Assembly: GCF_001482195.1 (NCBI RefSeq)
Contig: NZ_KQ759763.1
Span: 197,623-261,622, forward strand
Source of the DNA: Luteimonas abyssi
Lineage (GTDB): Bacteria; Pseudomonadota; Gammaproteobacteria; Xanthomonadales; Xanthomonadaceae
Reading direction: 5' to 3'
DNA length: 64,000 nt
Positions 1 to 7,972 of the stretch are shown piece by piece. Made by a program: the position numbers and the translations under genes. The notes beneath the pieces are model-generated. The model searched no databases and had not been told where the DNA came from. It saw only the letters and a program-made list of their open reading frames with translations. Position 1 is the first letter of the stretch, and each line of letters begins with the position of its first letter.

Positions 1-127
1 CGCTGGTGGCGAGTTCGTCGGCCAGCGTGGCGGGGTCGATCCGCTGGCCGGGGAGGAAGCGACCGGACTGTATCGCCCGGCGCACCAGCCGGTACACCCG
101 TTGGCTCTTGGAGTGGGAAGCGGTCAT
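1..127 (-). CDS. GntR-family transcriptional regulator, N-terminal fragment cut by window edge
   Basis: Reading the minus strand from the ATG at 127 gives 42 codons that run off the window edge. The visible peptide begins MTASHSKSQRVYRLVRRAIQ and continues with SGRFLPGQRIDPATLADELA. This matches the first helix and the GxxxPGxxLxxxxLAxxL signature of GntR/FadR winged-helix DNA-binding domains. GntR proteins are cytoplasmic ligand-responsive repressors; the effector domain that would tell FadR from other subfamilies lies outside the window. The fragment lies next to an IS element, so its upstream region may have been rearranged. No target gene can be named. Confidence 0.75.
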   Translation of the reverse strand, partial: MTASHSKSQRVYRLVRRAIQSGRFLPGQRIDPATLADELATS

Positions 128-402
128 GGCGGATGTCCGGGTCCGAGAGCGCCGACTCGCCACGGTGCGCGAAGTGGCGCTTCGATGTTGGGAGAGGGAT
201 CAGGGCTTCATCGTCTTCGCGCCCTCGGGCCGAGCGTGTCGGGTCATGCCGCTACGGGGTGTAGGAATTTTCCGACAGGTCGCCGATCGCGACGGGCGTC
301 ACCATCGCGGGACCGCCGCCGCTTTCGGTTTATGAGCGGTTTGCTCGGTATAGGCGCTTGGATCAGGCGTAGCAAACTAAAATCTACTAGCGAGTTCAGC
401 TA

Positions 403-621
403 TTAAAGCGTCGTTTCATAACGCCGACGTTCGGGGGCCAAGCGGGAGGGTCGCTTCGGACTCCAGCGCAACTGCGACATCTCCATACTGCTGTGCTTGT
501 CTTTCCACGCGTAATACGTCGGCTCGCTGATCCCGTGCTTGCGGTAGGTCTCGGCAACCTTGGCTCCCGCCTCGGTCTCCCGGAGGATCCGGACGATTTG
601 TCTTCGGTGAAACGTGACTTT
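403..621 (-). pseudogene. IS3-family OrfA relic (frameshifted, truncated)
   Basis: On the minus strand the DNA next to the intact IS encodes KSRFTE in one frame. It then shifts by one base into QIVRILRETEAGAKVAETYR followed by KHGISEPTYYAWKDKHSSME. This is the helix-turn-helix N-terminus of an IS3-family OrfA (consensus RFTEEQI...EAGAKVAE..RKHGIS..T.Y.WK.K.GGME). Homology ends near 490 and the frame runs to a TAA at 403-405. There is no coiled-coil second half and no OrfB. The relic starts exactly at the left end of the IS at 622, and no continuation is seen right of the IS, so part of it was lost when the IS arrived or afterwards. Confidence 0.75.
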
Positions 622-674
622 TGTAATGACCCAGTGATTTCCTGCTCAGGTGTAACCTTTTCGAGGAGACACCG

Positions 675-989
675 ATGAGCGCGGTAATGGAAGAAGAGAT
701 CAAGCGTTGGACAGCACGCCGAAAGTCGGCGCTGGTGCTGGAGATCATCCAGGGCAAGACCACTGTGTCGGAGGCGGGTCGCCAGTTCGACTTGCCGCCA
801 TCAGAGATCGAGAGTTGGGTCGATGACGGCAAGCGCGGGATGGAGAACGCGCTGCGCGCCAAGCCGGAGGACGTGCGCGAGCAGTACGAGCGGCAGCTCA
901 AGGATCTGCAGGAGGCGTATGGCGAGGCGATGCTGGAGCTGCGTGCCCGATAGAAATTGGCGTCCCTGCTGGGCAAGGACGAGACCTGA
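675..989 (+). pseudogene. IS3-family transposase OrfA, interrupted by an in-frame amber codon
   Basis: OrfA begins at an ATG preceded by GAGGAG (662-668) and encodes a short helix-turn-helix/DUF1153-like protein (IKRWTARRKSALVLEIIQGK, then EAGRQFDLPPSEIESWVDDG). It stops at a TAG at 951-953 after 92 codons. The same frame continues after the TAG with KLASLLGKDET and ends at a TGA at 987-989. That TGA overlaps the ATG of orfB as TGATG, the usual OrfA/OrfB junction. The simplest reading is a point mutation of a sense codon to TAG, which would remove the end of OrfA. Alternatively the shorter form is functional. Confidence 0.7.
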
Positions 990-1807
990 TGGTCACGATC
1001 CAGCAGGGACTGCGCAGTGACGGCGTGGCGGTCTCGATGTCGCAGTTGTGCCGCTGGTTCGGCGTGCCGCGTCGGACGGTCTACTACCGGCCAGTGAAGG
1101 CGGCACCGGTGGTGCGGCCGGAGCTGGCCGACCCGATCAAGCAGTTGATCGAGGCCGAGCCGGCATTCGGCTATCGCACGGTCGCCGGCTTGCTGGGCAT
1201 GAACAAGAACACGGTGCAGCGGATCTTCCAGTTGATGGGCTGGCAGGTGCGCAAGCGCGCTGTGGGCATGCGTCCCCGCATCCAGGCACTGCTCTCGGTG
1301 GCGTCGGCGCCGAACCAGCGTTGGGCGACCGATCTGTGCCGGATCTGGGGCGGCCGCGACGGCTGGCTCACCTTGGCGCTGGTGATCGACTGCCACACCC
1401 GACAACTGCTGGGCTGGCACTTGTCGCGAACCGGCCGTGCGACGACGGCCGCAGCGGCTCTGGAGCAGGCGTTGATCACGCGCTTCGGCACGCTCGGCCG
1501 CGTTCGCGAACCGTTCCTGCTGCGCTCGGATAACGGATTGGTCTTTACCAGCCGCCACTACACGCGCCTGGTGCGCAGCTATGGCCTGCGGCAGGAGTTC
1601 ATCACGCCGCACTGTCCACAGCAGAACGGCATGGTGGAACGCGTCATCCGCACACTGAAGGAGCAATGCGCCCACCGCCATCGCTTCGAAAGCCAACAGC
1701 ATGCAATGCGCGTGATCAGCGACTGGATCCAGTTCTATAACCACCGGCGGCCGCACCAGGCGCTGGGCATGAAAACACCCGCCGAGGCATACGCTTTAGC
1801 GGCCTGA
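989..1807 (+). CDS. IS3-family transposase OrfB (DDE integrase)
   Basis: This 272-residue protein has the rve/DDE integrase core of IS3-family OrfB. Its N-terminal HTH_21-like part is EPAFGYRTVAGLLGMNKNTV. The three catalytic acids lie in WATDLCRIW, LRSDNGLVFTS and NGMVERVIRTLKEQ, and the end is the typical FYNHRRPHQALGMKTPAEA. The frame is intact. Its ATG overlaps the stop of orfA, so translation is probably coupled, or it is made as an OrfAB fusion by frameshifting. It catalyses strand transfer of the element. Because orfA carries a premature stop, present mobility is doubtful. Confidence 0.92.
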   Translation: MVTIQQGLRSDGVAVSMSQLCRWFGVPRRTVYYRPVKAAPVVRPELADPIKQLIEAEPAFGYRTVAGLLGMNKNTVQRIFQLMGWQVRKRAVGMRPRIQALLSVASAPNQRWATDLCRIWGGRDGWLTLALVIDCHTRQLLGWHLSRTGRATTAAAALEQALITRFGTLGRVREPFLLRSDNGLVFTSRHYTRLVRSYGLRQEFITPHCPQQNGMVERVIRTLKEQCAHRHRFESQQHAMRVISDWIQFYNHRRPHQALGMKTPAEAYALAA

Positions 1808-1835
1808 CCTGTGCAGGAAGTGCTGGGTCATTACA

Positions 1836-1929
1836 GTTCCTGGCGCTCGACTTGCCGTTCGGCGAGGTCGAGCAACGCGCGATCGCGCGCGCGGGGACGC
1901 TGCCCTACGAGACCGTGTTGCCGCGATGA
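1836..1929 (+). pseudogene. 3' end of an unidentified gene truncated by the IS
   Basis: Directly right of the IS the plus frame is open and reads FLALDLPFGEVEQRAIARAG followed by TLPYETVLPR, then TGA at 1927-1929. It has the composition of a real protein C-terminus and no start of its own, so it is probably the end of a gene whose 5' part was removed with the IS insertion. I do not recognise the family. Its neighbour is the arsenic operon, but no functional link can be claimed. Confidence 0.4.
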
Positions 1930-2104
1930 GTCGCTGCGAACGCCGCCGCATGCCGGGGGCGCGTGCCTGTGGCCGGGACTGGCGAAGTGACGACACGCGC
2001 CTCCGTGGGTGCGTCGCCAGGCTCAGCTTCCGGGCGATGAGCGGCCCGGGTCGTGTGCAGGATGCGGACAATCGGTGGCGGGATATGGCGGCAGCAGGAG
2101 CCGC

Positions 2105-3163
2105 CTATCGTGCCGTAGCCGCGTCCGGCCAGCGTCGGCCCCATCGCAGGGCGACGTGCACCAGCAGGATCAGCACCGGCACTTCCACGAGCGGGCCGAT
2201 GACGGCGGCGAATGCCACCGGCGAGGCGAGCCCGAATGCGGCGATCGCCACTGCGATGGCCAGTTCGAAGTTGTTGCCCGCGGCGGTGAAGGCGATGGCC
2301 GTGGTGCGCGGATAGTCCTTCGCGATCAGCCGGCCCATCCAGAAGCTGATGGCGAACTGGATCACGAAGTACAGGGTCAGCGGGATCGCGATGCGGACCG
2401 CGTCCATCGGCAGGCGTACCACGTCGCCGCCCTTGAGCGCGAACATCGCCACGATGGTGAACAGCAGGGCGGCGAGCGTGATCGGACTGACGGCTGGCAG
2501 GAAGGTGTCCGCATACCAGGCCTCGCCCTTGCGCCGCGTCAACCACCGCCGGGTGAGCAGGCCGCCGAGAAACGGGATGCCCAGGTAGATCAGCACGGCT
2601 TCGGCGATCGTCCACGTCTCGATGTCGACGACGCTGGCCGACAGCCCGAACAGCGGCGGCAGCCAGCTCAGGAAGAACCAGGCGTAGGCGCTGAAGAACA
2701 CGATCTGGAACACCGAGTTGAATGCCACCAGCCCCGCGACGTACTGGTCGTCGCCGCGCGCCAGCTGGTTCCAGACCAGGACCATGGCGATGCACCGTGC
2801 CAGGCCGATCAGGATCAGGCCGGTCATGTATTCCGGCTGGTCGCGCAGGAACACCGCTGCCAGCGCGAACATCAGGCACGGTCCGATGAGCCAGTTCTGC
2901 ACCAGCGACAGGGCCAGCACACGCCTGTCGCGGAACACGTTGGGCAGCTCCGCGTAGCGGACCTTCGCCAGCGGTGGGTACATCATCAGGATCAGGCCGA
3001 TCGCGATGGGGATGTTGGTGCTGCCCCAGGACATGGCGTCGAGGGCGTCCGGCAGGCCCTTGAACAGCGTACCCAGTGCTACGCCCGCCGCCATCGCGGC
3101 GAAGATCCACACGGTCAGGTAGCGATCGAGGAACGACAACCGTCGGGGCGCGGCGGTGTTCAC
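2105..3163 (-). CDS. acr3: ACR3-family arsenite efflux permease
   Basis: This inner-membrane protein of 352 residues has about ten transmembrane segments and pumps As(III) out of the cell using the proton gradient. Diagnostic features are the N-terminal [20 protein letters not shown] stretch and the essential cysteine (C124) in [14 protein letters not shown] late segment, [20 protein letters not shown], is also typical, as is an acidic residue in [14 protein letters not shown] (near E322). These correspond to the Cys/Glu pair known to be required in Acr3 proteins. Its start overlaps the stop of arsC by 4 nt (ATGA), so the two are translationally coupled. Expression should follow the ArsR-controlled promoter upstream of arsR. 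Confidence 0.95.
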   Translation of the reverse strand: MNTAAPRRLSFLDRYLTVWIFAAMAAGVALGTLFKGLPDALDAMSWGSTNIPIAIGLILMMYPPLAKVRYAELPNVFRDRRVLALSLVQNWLIGPCLMFALAAVFLRDQPEYMTGLILIGLARCIAMVLVWNQLARGDDQYVAGLVAFNSVFQIVFFSAYAWFFLSWLPPLFGLSASVVDIETWTIAEAVLIYLGIPFLGGLLTRRWLTRRKGEAWYADTFLPAVSPITLAALLFTIVAMFALKGGDVVRLPMDAVRIAIPLTLYFVIQFAISFWMGRLIAKDYPRTTAIAFTAAGNNFELAIAVAIAAFGLASPVAFAAVIGPLVEVPVLILLVHVALRWGRRWPDAATAR

Positions 3164-3663
3164 TCGACCGCCGCGATCGGTTCGAGCAGCGCCTTGAGCG
3201 CCGTCCGGTCGTGCCAGGTGTCGTCGCGGATCTCCAGGAAGACACGCAGGCGCTCTTTGATGATCGCGTGGGCCTGTGCGAACGCCGCGCGCTTGTCGGC
3301 GTCGCTGCCGGACACCGCGGCGGGATCGAACAGCCCCCAGTGCACGCGCACGAAATCGCCGTGGATGACCGGGCAGGCCTCCGCGGCGGCGCTGTCGCAG
3401 ACCGTCACCACGAGATCCATGGCCGCCGCCTGCTCCGGGGCGAATTCGTCCCAGGACTTGCTGCGCAATCCGTCGGTGGGAAAGCCCTCGTGTTCCAACT
3501 GGGCGATGGCGGACGGATGGACCGTGCCCGCGGGCCGGCTGCCGGCACTGAAGCTTTCATAGCGGCCGACGCCCCACGCGCGCAGCGTGGATTCGGCCAG
3601 GATGCTGCGCGCGGAATTGCCCGTGCACAAGAACAGGACGCGTCTGGTCATGGGTAGGTCCAT
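3160..3663 (-). CDS. arsC: Arsenate reductase, low-molecular-weight phosphatase type
   Basis: This cytoplasmic enzyme reduces arsenate to arsenite for export by Acr3. The LMW-PTPase P-loop is CTGNSARS (C13 to S20). Two further cysteines, C89 (VTVCDSAAA) and C97 (EACPV), sit where the relay cysteines of thioredoxin-coupled ArsC (C82/C89 in the S. aureus enzyme) are expected. The WGLFDPA segment carries the catalytic aspartate. The reading frame opens at 3663 (MDLPMTRR), but the ATG at 3651 ([11 protein letters not shown]) fits the family length better. It lies between arsR and acr3 on the same strand. Confidence 0.93.
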   Translation of the reverse strand: MDLPMTRRVLFLCTGNSARSILAESTLRAWGVGRYESFSAGSRPAGTVHPSAIAQLEHEGFPTDGLRSKSWDEFAPEQAAAMDLVVTVCDSAAAEACPVIHGDFVRVHWGLFDPAAVSGSDADKRAAFAQAHAIIKERLRVFLEIRDDTWHDRTALKALLEPIAAVE

Positions 3664-3706
3664 GGTCGGGTGTGTGGGATGTCTTCGCGGCGGGCGGGTC
3701 TGCCGG

Positions 3707-4030
3707 TCACGGGGGGCAGGCGGTGGGGGTCGCGCAACGGGTGGCGTCGTCGGCGCAGCAGTTCTCGGTCAGGTAGCCGACCAATGCGTTCATCGCGTCG
3801 AAATCGGCGCGGTAGCGGATCGTCCGGCCGTTCTGCTCGGCGGTGATCAGGCCGGCTGCGCCCAGCGCCTTCAGGTGGAAGGACAGTGTGGCGCCTGGGA
3901 GCGACAGGGCTTGTGCGAGGTCTCCCGCCAACCGGCCGCCCCGGCCGGCCTGGACCAGGAGGCGGAAGACGGACAGGCGGGTCCCGTGGCCGAGGGCCGC
4001 GAGCGCGTGCGTTGCGTTTTCATGTTCCAT
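3707..4030 (-). CDS. arsR: ArsR-family As(III)-responsive repressor
   Basis: This 107-residue winged-helix repressor (recognition region PGATLSFHLKALGAAGLI) is the first gene of the ars operon. It should repress arsRC-acr3 and probably arsH until As(III) binds. It has no CVC motif in the DNA-binding helix. Instead the C-terminus carries adjacent cysteines C91-C92 with C99 and C105 (TENCCADDATRC...AC). This resembles the Acidithiobacillus ferrooxidans ArsR type, where two adjacent cysteines and a third several residues on bind As(III). The promoter sits immediately upstream (4037-4066), leaving a leader of very few nucleotides. Confidence 0.93.
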   Translation of the reverse strand: MEHENATHALAALGHGTRLSVFRLLVQAGRGGRLAGDLAQALSLPGATLSFHLKALGAAGLITAEQNGRTIRYRADFDAMNALVGYLTENCCADDATRCATPTACPP

Positions 4031-4036
4031 GTTTCT

Positions 4037-4066
4037 AGAATAGTCGAATCATTGTGACGGTCTCAA
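4037..4066 (-). promoter_or_regulatory. Candidate arsR promoter/operator in the arsR-arsH divergent spacer
   Basis: In the 40-bp spacer the minus strand reads TTGAGA (4061-4066), an 18-bp spacer, then TATTCT (4037-4042). This is a reasonable sigma70 promoter with the arsR ATG only seven bases downstream of the -10. The spacer is AT-richer than its surroundings and contains AATGATTCGACTATT, a likely ArsR contact region. Because the arsH ATG (4071) abuts it, one ArsR dimer here could control both directions. Confidence 0.5.
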
Positions 4067-4070
4067 GTCC

Positions 4071-4775
4071 ATGCCCTCCGATCTGCCCAACGTGGTCGCC
4101 GACGCGTTCGACCGCATCCGCCCGGCCTCTCTGGAGGTGCCGGCCAGCATGCACCGGCCGCGGATCCTGATCCTCTACGGTTCGCTGCGACCCGGGTCGT
4201 ACAGCCGCCAGCTCGCGCTCGAGGCGCAACGGTTGCTGGAGGCCTTCGGCGCCGAGGCCCGTCTGTTCGATCCGCACGACCTGCCGATGCTCGACGCCGT
4301 GCCGGTCACGCATCCTCGGGTGCAGGCGCTGCGTGCGCTGTCGATGTGGTCCGAAGGCCAGGTCTGGGTGAGTCCCGAGCGTCACGGCGCGCCGACCGCC
4401 GTGTTCAAGAACCAGGTCGACTGGTTGCCGCTGGAAAGCGGGGGCATGCGGCCCACCCAGGGGCGGACGTTGGCAGTGATGCAGGTCTGCGGCGGCTCGC
4501 AGTCGTTCAATGTGGTCAACGCGCTGCGCATCCTGGGTCGCTGGATGCGGATGGTGACGATCCCCAACCAGTCCTCGGTGCCGAAGGTGTGGCAGGAGTT
4601 CGACGACGAGGGCCGGATGAAGCCCTCGGCCTACTACGATCGCGTCGTCGATGTGATGGAGGAACTGGTGCGCTTCACCTGGTTGGTGCGCGACCGCCGC
4701 GACCTGCTGACCCGACGCTACAGCGAGCGCGTGGGCGATGCGGCCGCCACCGCGCTCGCGGCGGCGGCGCGATGA
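4071..4775 (+). CDS. arsH: ArsH, NADPH-dependent FMN organoarsenical oxidase
   Basis: This 234-residue flavodoxin-fold protein has the FMN phosphate loop [14 protein letters not shown]. It also has the ArsH-specific blocks [49 protein letters not shown] and [20 protein letters not shown]. ArsH oxidises trivalent methylated or aromatic arsenicals to the less toxic pentavalent state with NADPH and FMN. The start at 4071 gives the normal ArsH N-terminal extension before MHRPRIL. It is transcribed divergently from arsR and is likely under the same repressor. Confidence 0.93.
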   Translation: MPSDLPNVVADAFDRIRPASLEVPASMHRPRILILYGSLRPGSYSRQLALEAQRLLEAFGAEARLFDPHDLPMLDAVPVTHPRVQALRALSMWSEGQVWVSPERHGAPTAVFKNQVDWLPLESGGMRPTQGRTLAVMQVCGGSQSFNVVNALRILGRWMRMVTIPNQSSVPKVWQEFDDEGRMKPSAYYDRVVDVMEELVRFTWLVRDRRDLLTRRYSERVGDAAATALAAAAR

Positions 4776-4818
4776 TCCCACCCGCGGTACGCGTGCTCCG
4801 TCGGGCAGCCCGAAGGCA

Positions 4819-4848
4819 AGAAACGGGGTCAGGTTTACTTTTCGCCAG
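4819..4848. repeat. REP-like dispersed repeat, copy 1
   Basis: The core AAACGGGGTCAGGTTTACTT is followed by TTCGCCAGTC. It is nearly identical to a second copy at 7615-7640, and both are intergenic. The GGGGTCAGGTTnACTTT block resembles palindrome-derived sequences that flank REP-associated tyrosine transposases in gammaproteobacteria. No such transposase is present here. The remaining spacer to 4964 holds no gene I can support. Confidence 0.45.
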
Positions 4849-4964
4849 TCACGGTGCCTCTGTGCCGTGGACAACGTTACTGGTGGGCATCTCCCCAATG
4901 CCGTCAAGCTAGACAGTATCGCGCCGCAGCGGGGCGTCACGGGACTGCCCGTTTCGTGAGCGAT

Positions 4965-5864
4965 TCAGTCGCGCCGGCTCAGGAACAGCCCGAATTCTTC
5001 GGTCGACAGCAGCAGTCCGTCTTTTCCGCTGAACTCGGCCATGGGTGATGCGGAGAGTACGGCGATGGCATCGTCGGCGCTCGGCAGCCCCGGGGCAGGC
5101 GACCGCAGGTGCAGGGCAGGGCAGCGCGCGTCGAGGTCGCTCGGCACATCGCCTGTCGCGATGAAGCGCCCGCTGTCGTCGATCCGATAGGTGAGGCGAA
5201 GATCGCGGCATGCGGTGTGCCGGAGCGTGCCGTCGGCGAACACCAGATGTCCTGGCAGTTCGGACAGGCCGGTGCCTCCGCCCGACACGCTGATGTCCTG
5301 GAGTCGCCACGTGCCCGTCAACGCCCCTTGCGTGGGCGTGAAGTCGTGTCGCCGGACCTCGGGTCGCTCCAGGACGAGGGTCTGGCCGCCGGCCTCGAGC
5401 AGGAGACGATGCGGGCCGAGGCCCTCGATGCTCGGGTTCTGCTCGAAGAACGCGAAGTAGCGGGCCTCGCGCGCGTTGCCCTCCGGTCCGCATCCCATCA
5501 GCGTCTGCATGTGGTCCGCATCGGCCGAGGCCTGGAACCTGCCGGCCTGCAGCGTGCCCGGCCGACTGGTGTAGTTGCACTCCATGCGCAAGCGCACGCC
5601 CTCGGCGTCGAAGTCGGCGTATGCGGCGCGCGTCGCGCCGATCAATCGTGTTTCGGGCGCGTAGCCCTCGAACGACACGACATCCCATGCACCGAGCACG
5701 CGTGCCGGGTCGTCGATCGCGATCGGCTGCTCCCCCCGGGGAGGTGGCTCGGTTTCGGGCGGCGGATGTTCCGGCCCGCCGCATGCGCTCAGCGCAGTCA
5801 GTGCGACGGCGCAGGCCATGGCGGTTCGCGTGGTGGCGATCGGGGCGTCGGGCAGGTGAGGCAT
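4965..5864 (-). CDS. META/HslJ-domain lipoprotein
   Basis: This 299-residue envelope protein has a lipobox LSAC, so it is probably lipidated at C28 and anchored in the outer membrane. Residues about 40-135 (VLGAWDVVSFEGY ... MECNYTSRPGTL ... MQTLMGCG) follow the META pattern: a leading Trp, a central CN and a closing MxC. Residues about 165-290 (LTGTWRLQDISVSGG ... HTACRDLRLTYR) look like a second, more divergent copy. META/HslJ proteins have been tied to heat or novobiocin resistance, but the biochemical role is unknown. It is monocistronic, about 65 nt from the hydrolase gene upstream. Confidence 0.7.
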   Translation of the reverse strand: MPHLPDAPIATTRTAMACAVALTALSACGGPEHPPPETEPPPRGEQPIAIDDPARVLGAWDVVSFEGYAPETRLIGATRAAYADFDAEGVRLRMECNYTSRPGTLQAGRFQASADADHMQTLMGCGPEGNAREARYFAFFEQNPSIEGLGPHRLLLEAGGQTLVLERPEVRRHDFTPTQGALTGTWRLQDISVSGGGTGLSELPGHLVFADGTLRHTACRDLRLTYRIDDSGRFIATGDVPSDLDARCPALHLRSPAPGLPSADDAIAVLSASPMAEFSGKDGLLLSTEEFGLFLSRRD

Positions 5865-5930
5865 CTGGGTGTCTCCACATGGAGGGGGCGCCGGCGACGG
5901 GCGTCGGCTACGTCCGTCGCGGGGGGGGCG

Positions 5931-7322
5931 TCAGGCCGATGACGACGCGGCCTGCGGCTCGATGCAGCGCTCCGGCACATCTTCGCCCTCAAGGAATGCC
6001 GTCGTCGCCTCGACGAAGCAAGCCGGTGCCACGAAAGCCAGAAGATGGGCCCCCCGCTCGACCGTCGTCATCTGGACCGGTCCTGCCTGCGACAGCGTGG
6101 CCACATGGGCACGTGCGCCTGCATACGGGGTGTTCGGATCGAGCGTGCCGTGGATCACGAGGGTGCGAGGCAACTGGTCGGGTGTCTTTCCGAACAACGG
6201 GTCGCGCGGGTACAGGGGCATCGGTGGGTCGACGAGAAAGCCGGGAATCGCACTGGTGAACAGCGCATCGCGTGCCTCGGCGTCGACCGTTGCGCGGTCG
6301 AGGTCGCGGCGGCCGTTGTTTTCGGACGACGAGATCAACATGACCAGCGGCAACGAAGGCGATGCGACCGGGTCGGCGGTCAGTTGCGCGTGGATGGTGC
6401 GCAGTTCCTCGAGTGCGGCCAGCAGGGGCTCGGCATCGTCTTGAGCCAAGGCGCCCACGATCTCGGGGAGGCGGTCGCGCAGCGTCGGAAAGTTGAGCAA
6501 CGTCCCCAGCGTGAGGCGCAGATCGCCAGCGGGGACATGCGCGCGCCACGCGGCCTGGGGATCGCTCTTGGCGAGAACGGACGCGTAGGTCGCGGTGGCG
6601 TCCGATCCCAGCGCATCCCGACCGACGGCATCCACCAGCGCGGTGCGGTGGCTCAGGTCCCACTGTTCGGCCGATTCCGGCGGCACCAGGCCATCGAGCA
6701 CCAGGCCATCGAGCGGTTGCGGTGCGACTTGCAACATCCGCAGTGCCAGCTGGGTACCGTATGACACGGCATAGAGATGCACCTCGCCGGCGCGGCGGTG
6801 CCGGGCAACGAGTGCCGACAGATCCTGCGCGGCCTGAGTGATGGTGAACGCCGCAGTGCGCGCGGGATCTGCATAGAGGGTGCCGATGCACGGTCCCCAT
6901 TCGGTCTCCGCGAGCGTGACGCCATCGGCGCTGTCGAGAGACTCCTGCCCGGGGCAGAGGCGGGTGGAGCGCCCGGTGCCGCGATGGTCGGGTAGCACCA
7001 GATCATGATCGGGGAAAGCGGCGCGGAAGGTCGCGAGCATGGGATGCAGCGAGACGCCTGGCTCGCCGGGCCCGCCCGCGACCAGCCACACCTCGCCACG
7101 CCGGCGCGCGGCGTCGGGTGCTGGAACGCGACGGACGAACACATCGATGCCGGCACCGTCCGGCGCTTCGTGGCGCAGCGGAAGTGCGGCCATGAGACAT
7201 TCGCTGCCGTCGAGCAGGAGTGCCGGCGAGGCGTCCGGGCAGGGCGTGGGAGCGTCCGCCGCAGATGCGAGTTGCACCCAGAGACCGGCAGACAAGAGAA
7301 GGGCGGCAGCGGACAGGCGCAT
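5931..7322 (-). CDS. Exported alpha/beta hydrolase, TAP/prolyl-aminopeptidase-like
   Basis: A Sec signal peptide (AAALLLSAGLWVQLASAADA) precedes an alpha/beta-hydrolase of 463 residues in all. The oxyanion-hole loop is VAGGPGEPG and the nucleophile elbow AVSYGTQ puts the serine at S187. The acid is in VIHGTLDPNTP and the histidine in ERGAHLL, within a TAP-like C-terminal domain. Streptomyces tripeptidyl aminopeptidase and related peptidase family S33 enzymes share this order. It should act in the periplasm or medium on peptides or small esters; the substrate cannot be read from the sequence. Confidence 0.82.
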   Translation of the reverse strand: MRLSAAALLLSAGLWVQLASAADAPTPCPDASPALLLDGSECLMAALPLRHEAPDGAGIDVFVRRVPAPDAARRRGEVWLVAGGPGEPGVSLHPMLATFRAAFPDHDLVLPDHRGTGRSTRLCPGQESLDSADGVTLAETEWGPCIGTLYADPARTAAFTITQAAQDLSALVARHRRAGEVHLYAVSYGTQLALRMLQVAPQPLDGLVLDGLVPPESAEQWDLSHRTALVDAVGRDALGSDATATYASVLAKSDPQAAWRAHVPAGDLRLTLGTLLNFPTLRDRLPEIVGALAQDDAEPLLAALEELRTIHAQLTADPVASPSLPLVMLISSSENNGRRDLDRATVDAEARDALFTSAIPGFLVDPPMPLYPRDPLFGKTPDQLPRTLVIHGTLDPNTPYAGARAHVATLSQAGPVQMTTVERGAHLLAFVAPACFVEATTAFLEGEDVPERCIEPQAASSSA

Positions 7323-7972
7323 TGGGCGGTTCCATGTACAAAAAAGAACGAACTCGGGTTCGGCTCATCCGGCAGGTGTGCGCGGGTGATGGCCGTCACC
7401 GTGGCCGGTCCAGCGATTTTGGTCGTGCCGCCGGATTGGCGACAAGTCTCGACGCTTCGATCTATGCGCGCGTACTACAGGCGGCCCTCCCTCCATGACC
7501 ATCGCTTCCACCGTTTCCAGAGATCCCACGTAGGGTCAGACCGCTGCGACCCCGCCATCGGCGAAGCGTTCGTGGCCCGCGACGAAGTTGCTTTCGCTCG
7601 GAGAGACGGGGTCCGAAAAACGGGGTCAGGTTCACTTTCCGTCAGCCTCGTCCTCGCCTTCGGTCGATGTGAGCGCCTGTTCCATCGGCAGCCGCGTCGC
7701 GCATGCCATGGCCGGAATGACTGACGGCCAACAGGTATTCGAGCGCCTTCGCTTGGAACGCGAGCAACGCTTCCGTGGTGTAGCCATGGCGCGTGTGGGT
7801 CTTGGCCGCAAACCCGTATGGCTCAGTGGGTGCAGGGACATGGCGTCCAGGCCGAGTTTTCGATGGTTGGGCCGAGGGTGCGCCGCGCCCGGCTCGGCAC
7901 GGTGGCGGACGACGACGGTGCGCCCGGCAGGACGCCCGACGCCGACAGGGCGCCCGGCATGCCCGCGTCGGA
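7323..7972. other. 650-bp intergenic region without a supported gene
   Basis: The region contains the second REP-like copy at 7615-7640. To its right (about 7650-7900) is a stretch with open frames on both strands whose translations look like low-complexity read-through. None has a ribosome site, a domain or a sensible start. It may be an intergenic repeat or a decayed gene. Confidence 0.4.
7615..7640. repeat. REP-like dispersed repeat, copy 2
   Basis: The sequence AAAACGGGGTCAGGTTCACT then TTCCGTCAG matches the copy at 4819-4848 with few differences. A shorter ACGGGGTCCG immediately upstream (7606-7615) makes a partial tandem of the same core. Both copies have the same orientation and bracket the 4965-7322 gene pair. 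Confidence 0.45.

Larger units (their letters stand above)
622..1835 (+). mobile_element. IS3-family insertion sequence, complete with terminal inverted repeats
   Basis: The left end reads TGTAATGACCCAG and the right end is its exact complement, CTGGGTCATTACA. Similarity continues inward for about 30 bp (TTCCTGC then CAGGT in both ends) with a one-base gap. Ends of the TG...CA type and the orfA/orfB layout are typical of the IS3 family. The 1.2-kb element holds orfA (675-989) and orfB (989-1807). The immediate flanks (acttt on the left, gttcc on the right) show no target-site duplication, so the two flanks may not have been contiguous before insertion. Base composition is visibly less GC-rich than the chromosome around it. 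Confidence 0.9.

Noticed and set aside
416-1756. Long minus-strand open frame (446 codons) across the IS
   Set aside because: It lies antisense to the transposase genes, is rich in Arg/His, and has no ribosome site or domain. It is a GC-driven shadow frame.
1905-3562. Long open frames on both strands across acr3 and arsC
   Set aside because: They conflict with the clearly recognisable ars genes and have Arg/Gly/Gln-rich read-through composition.
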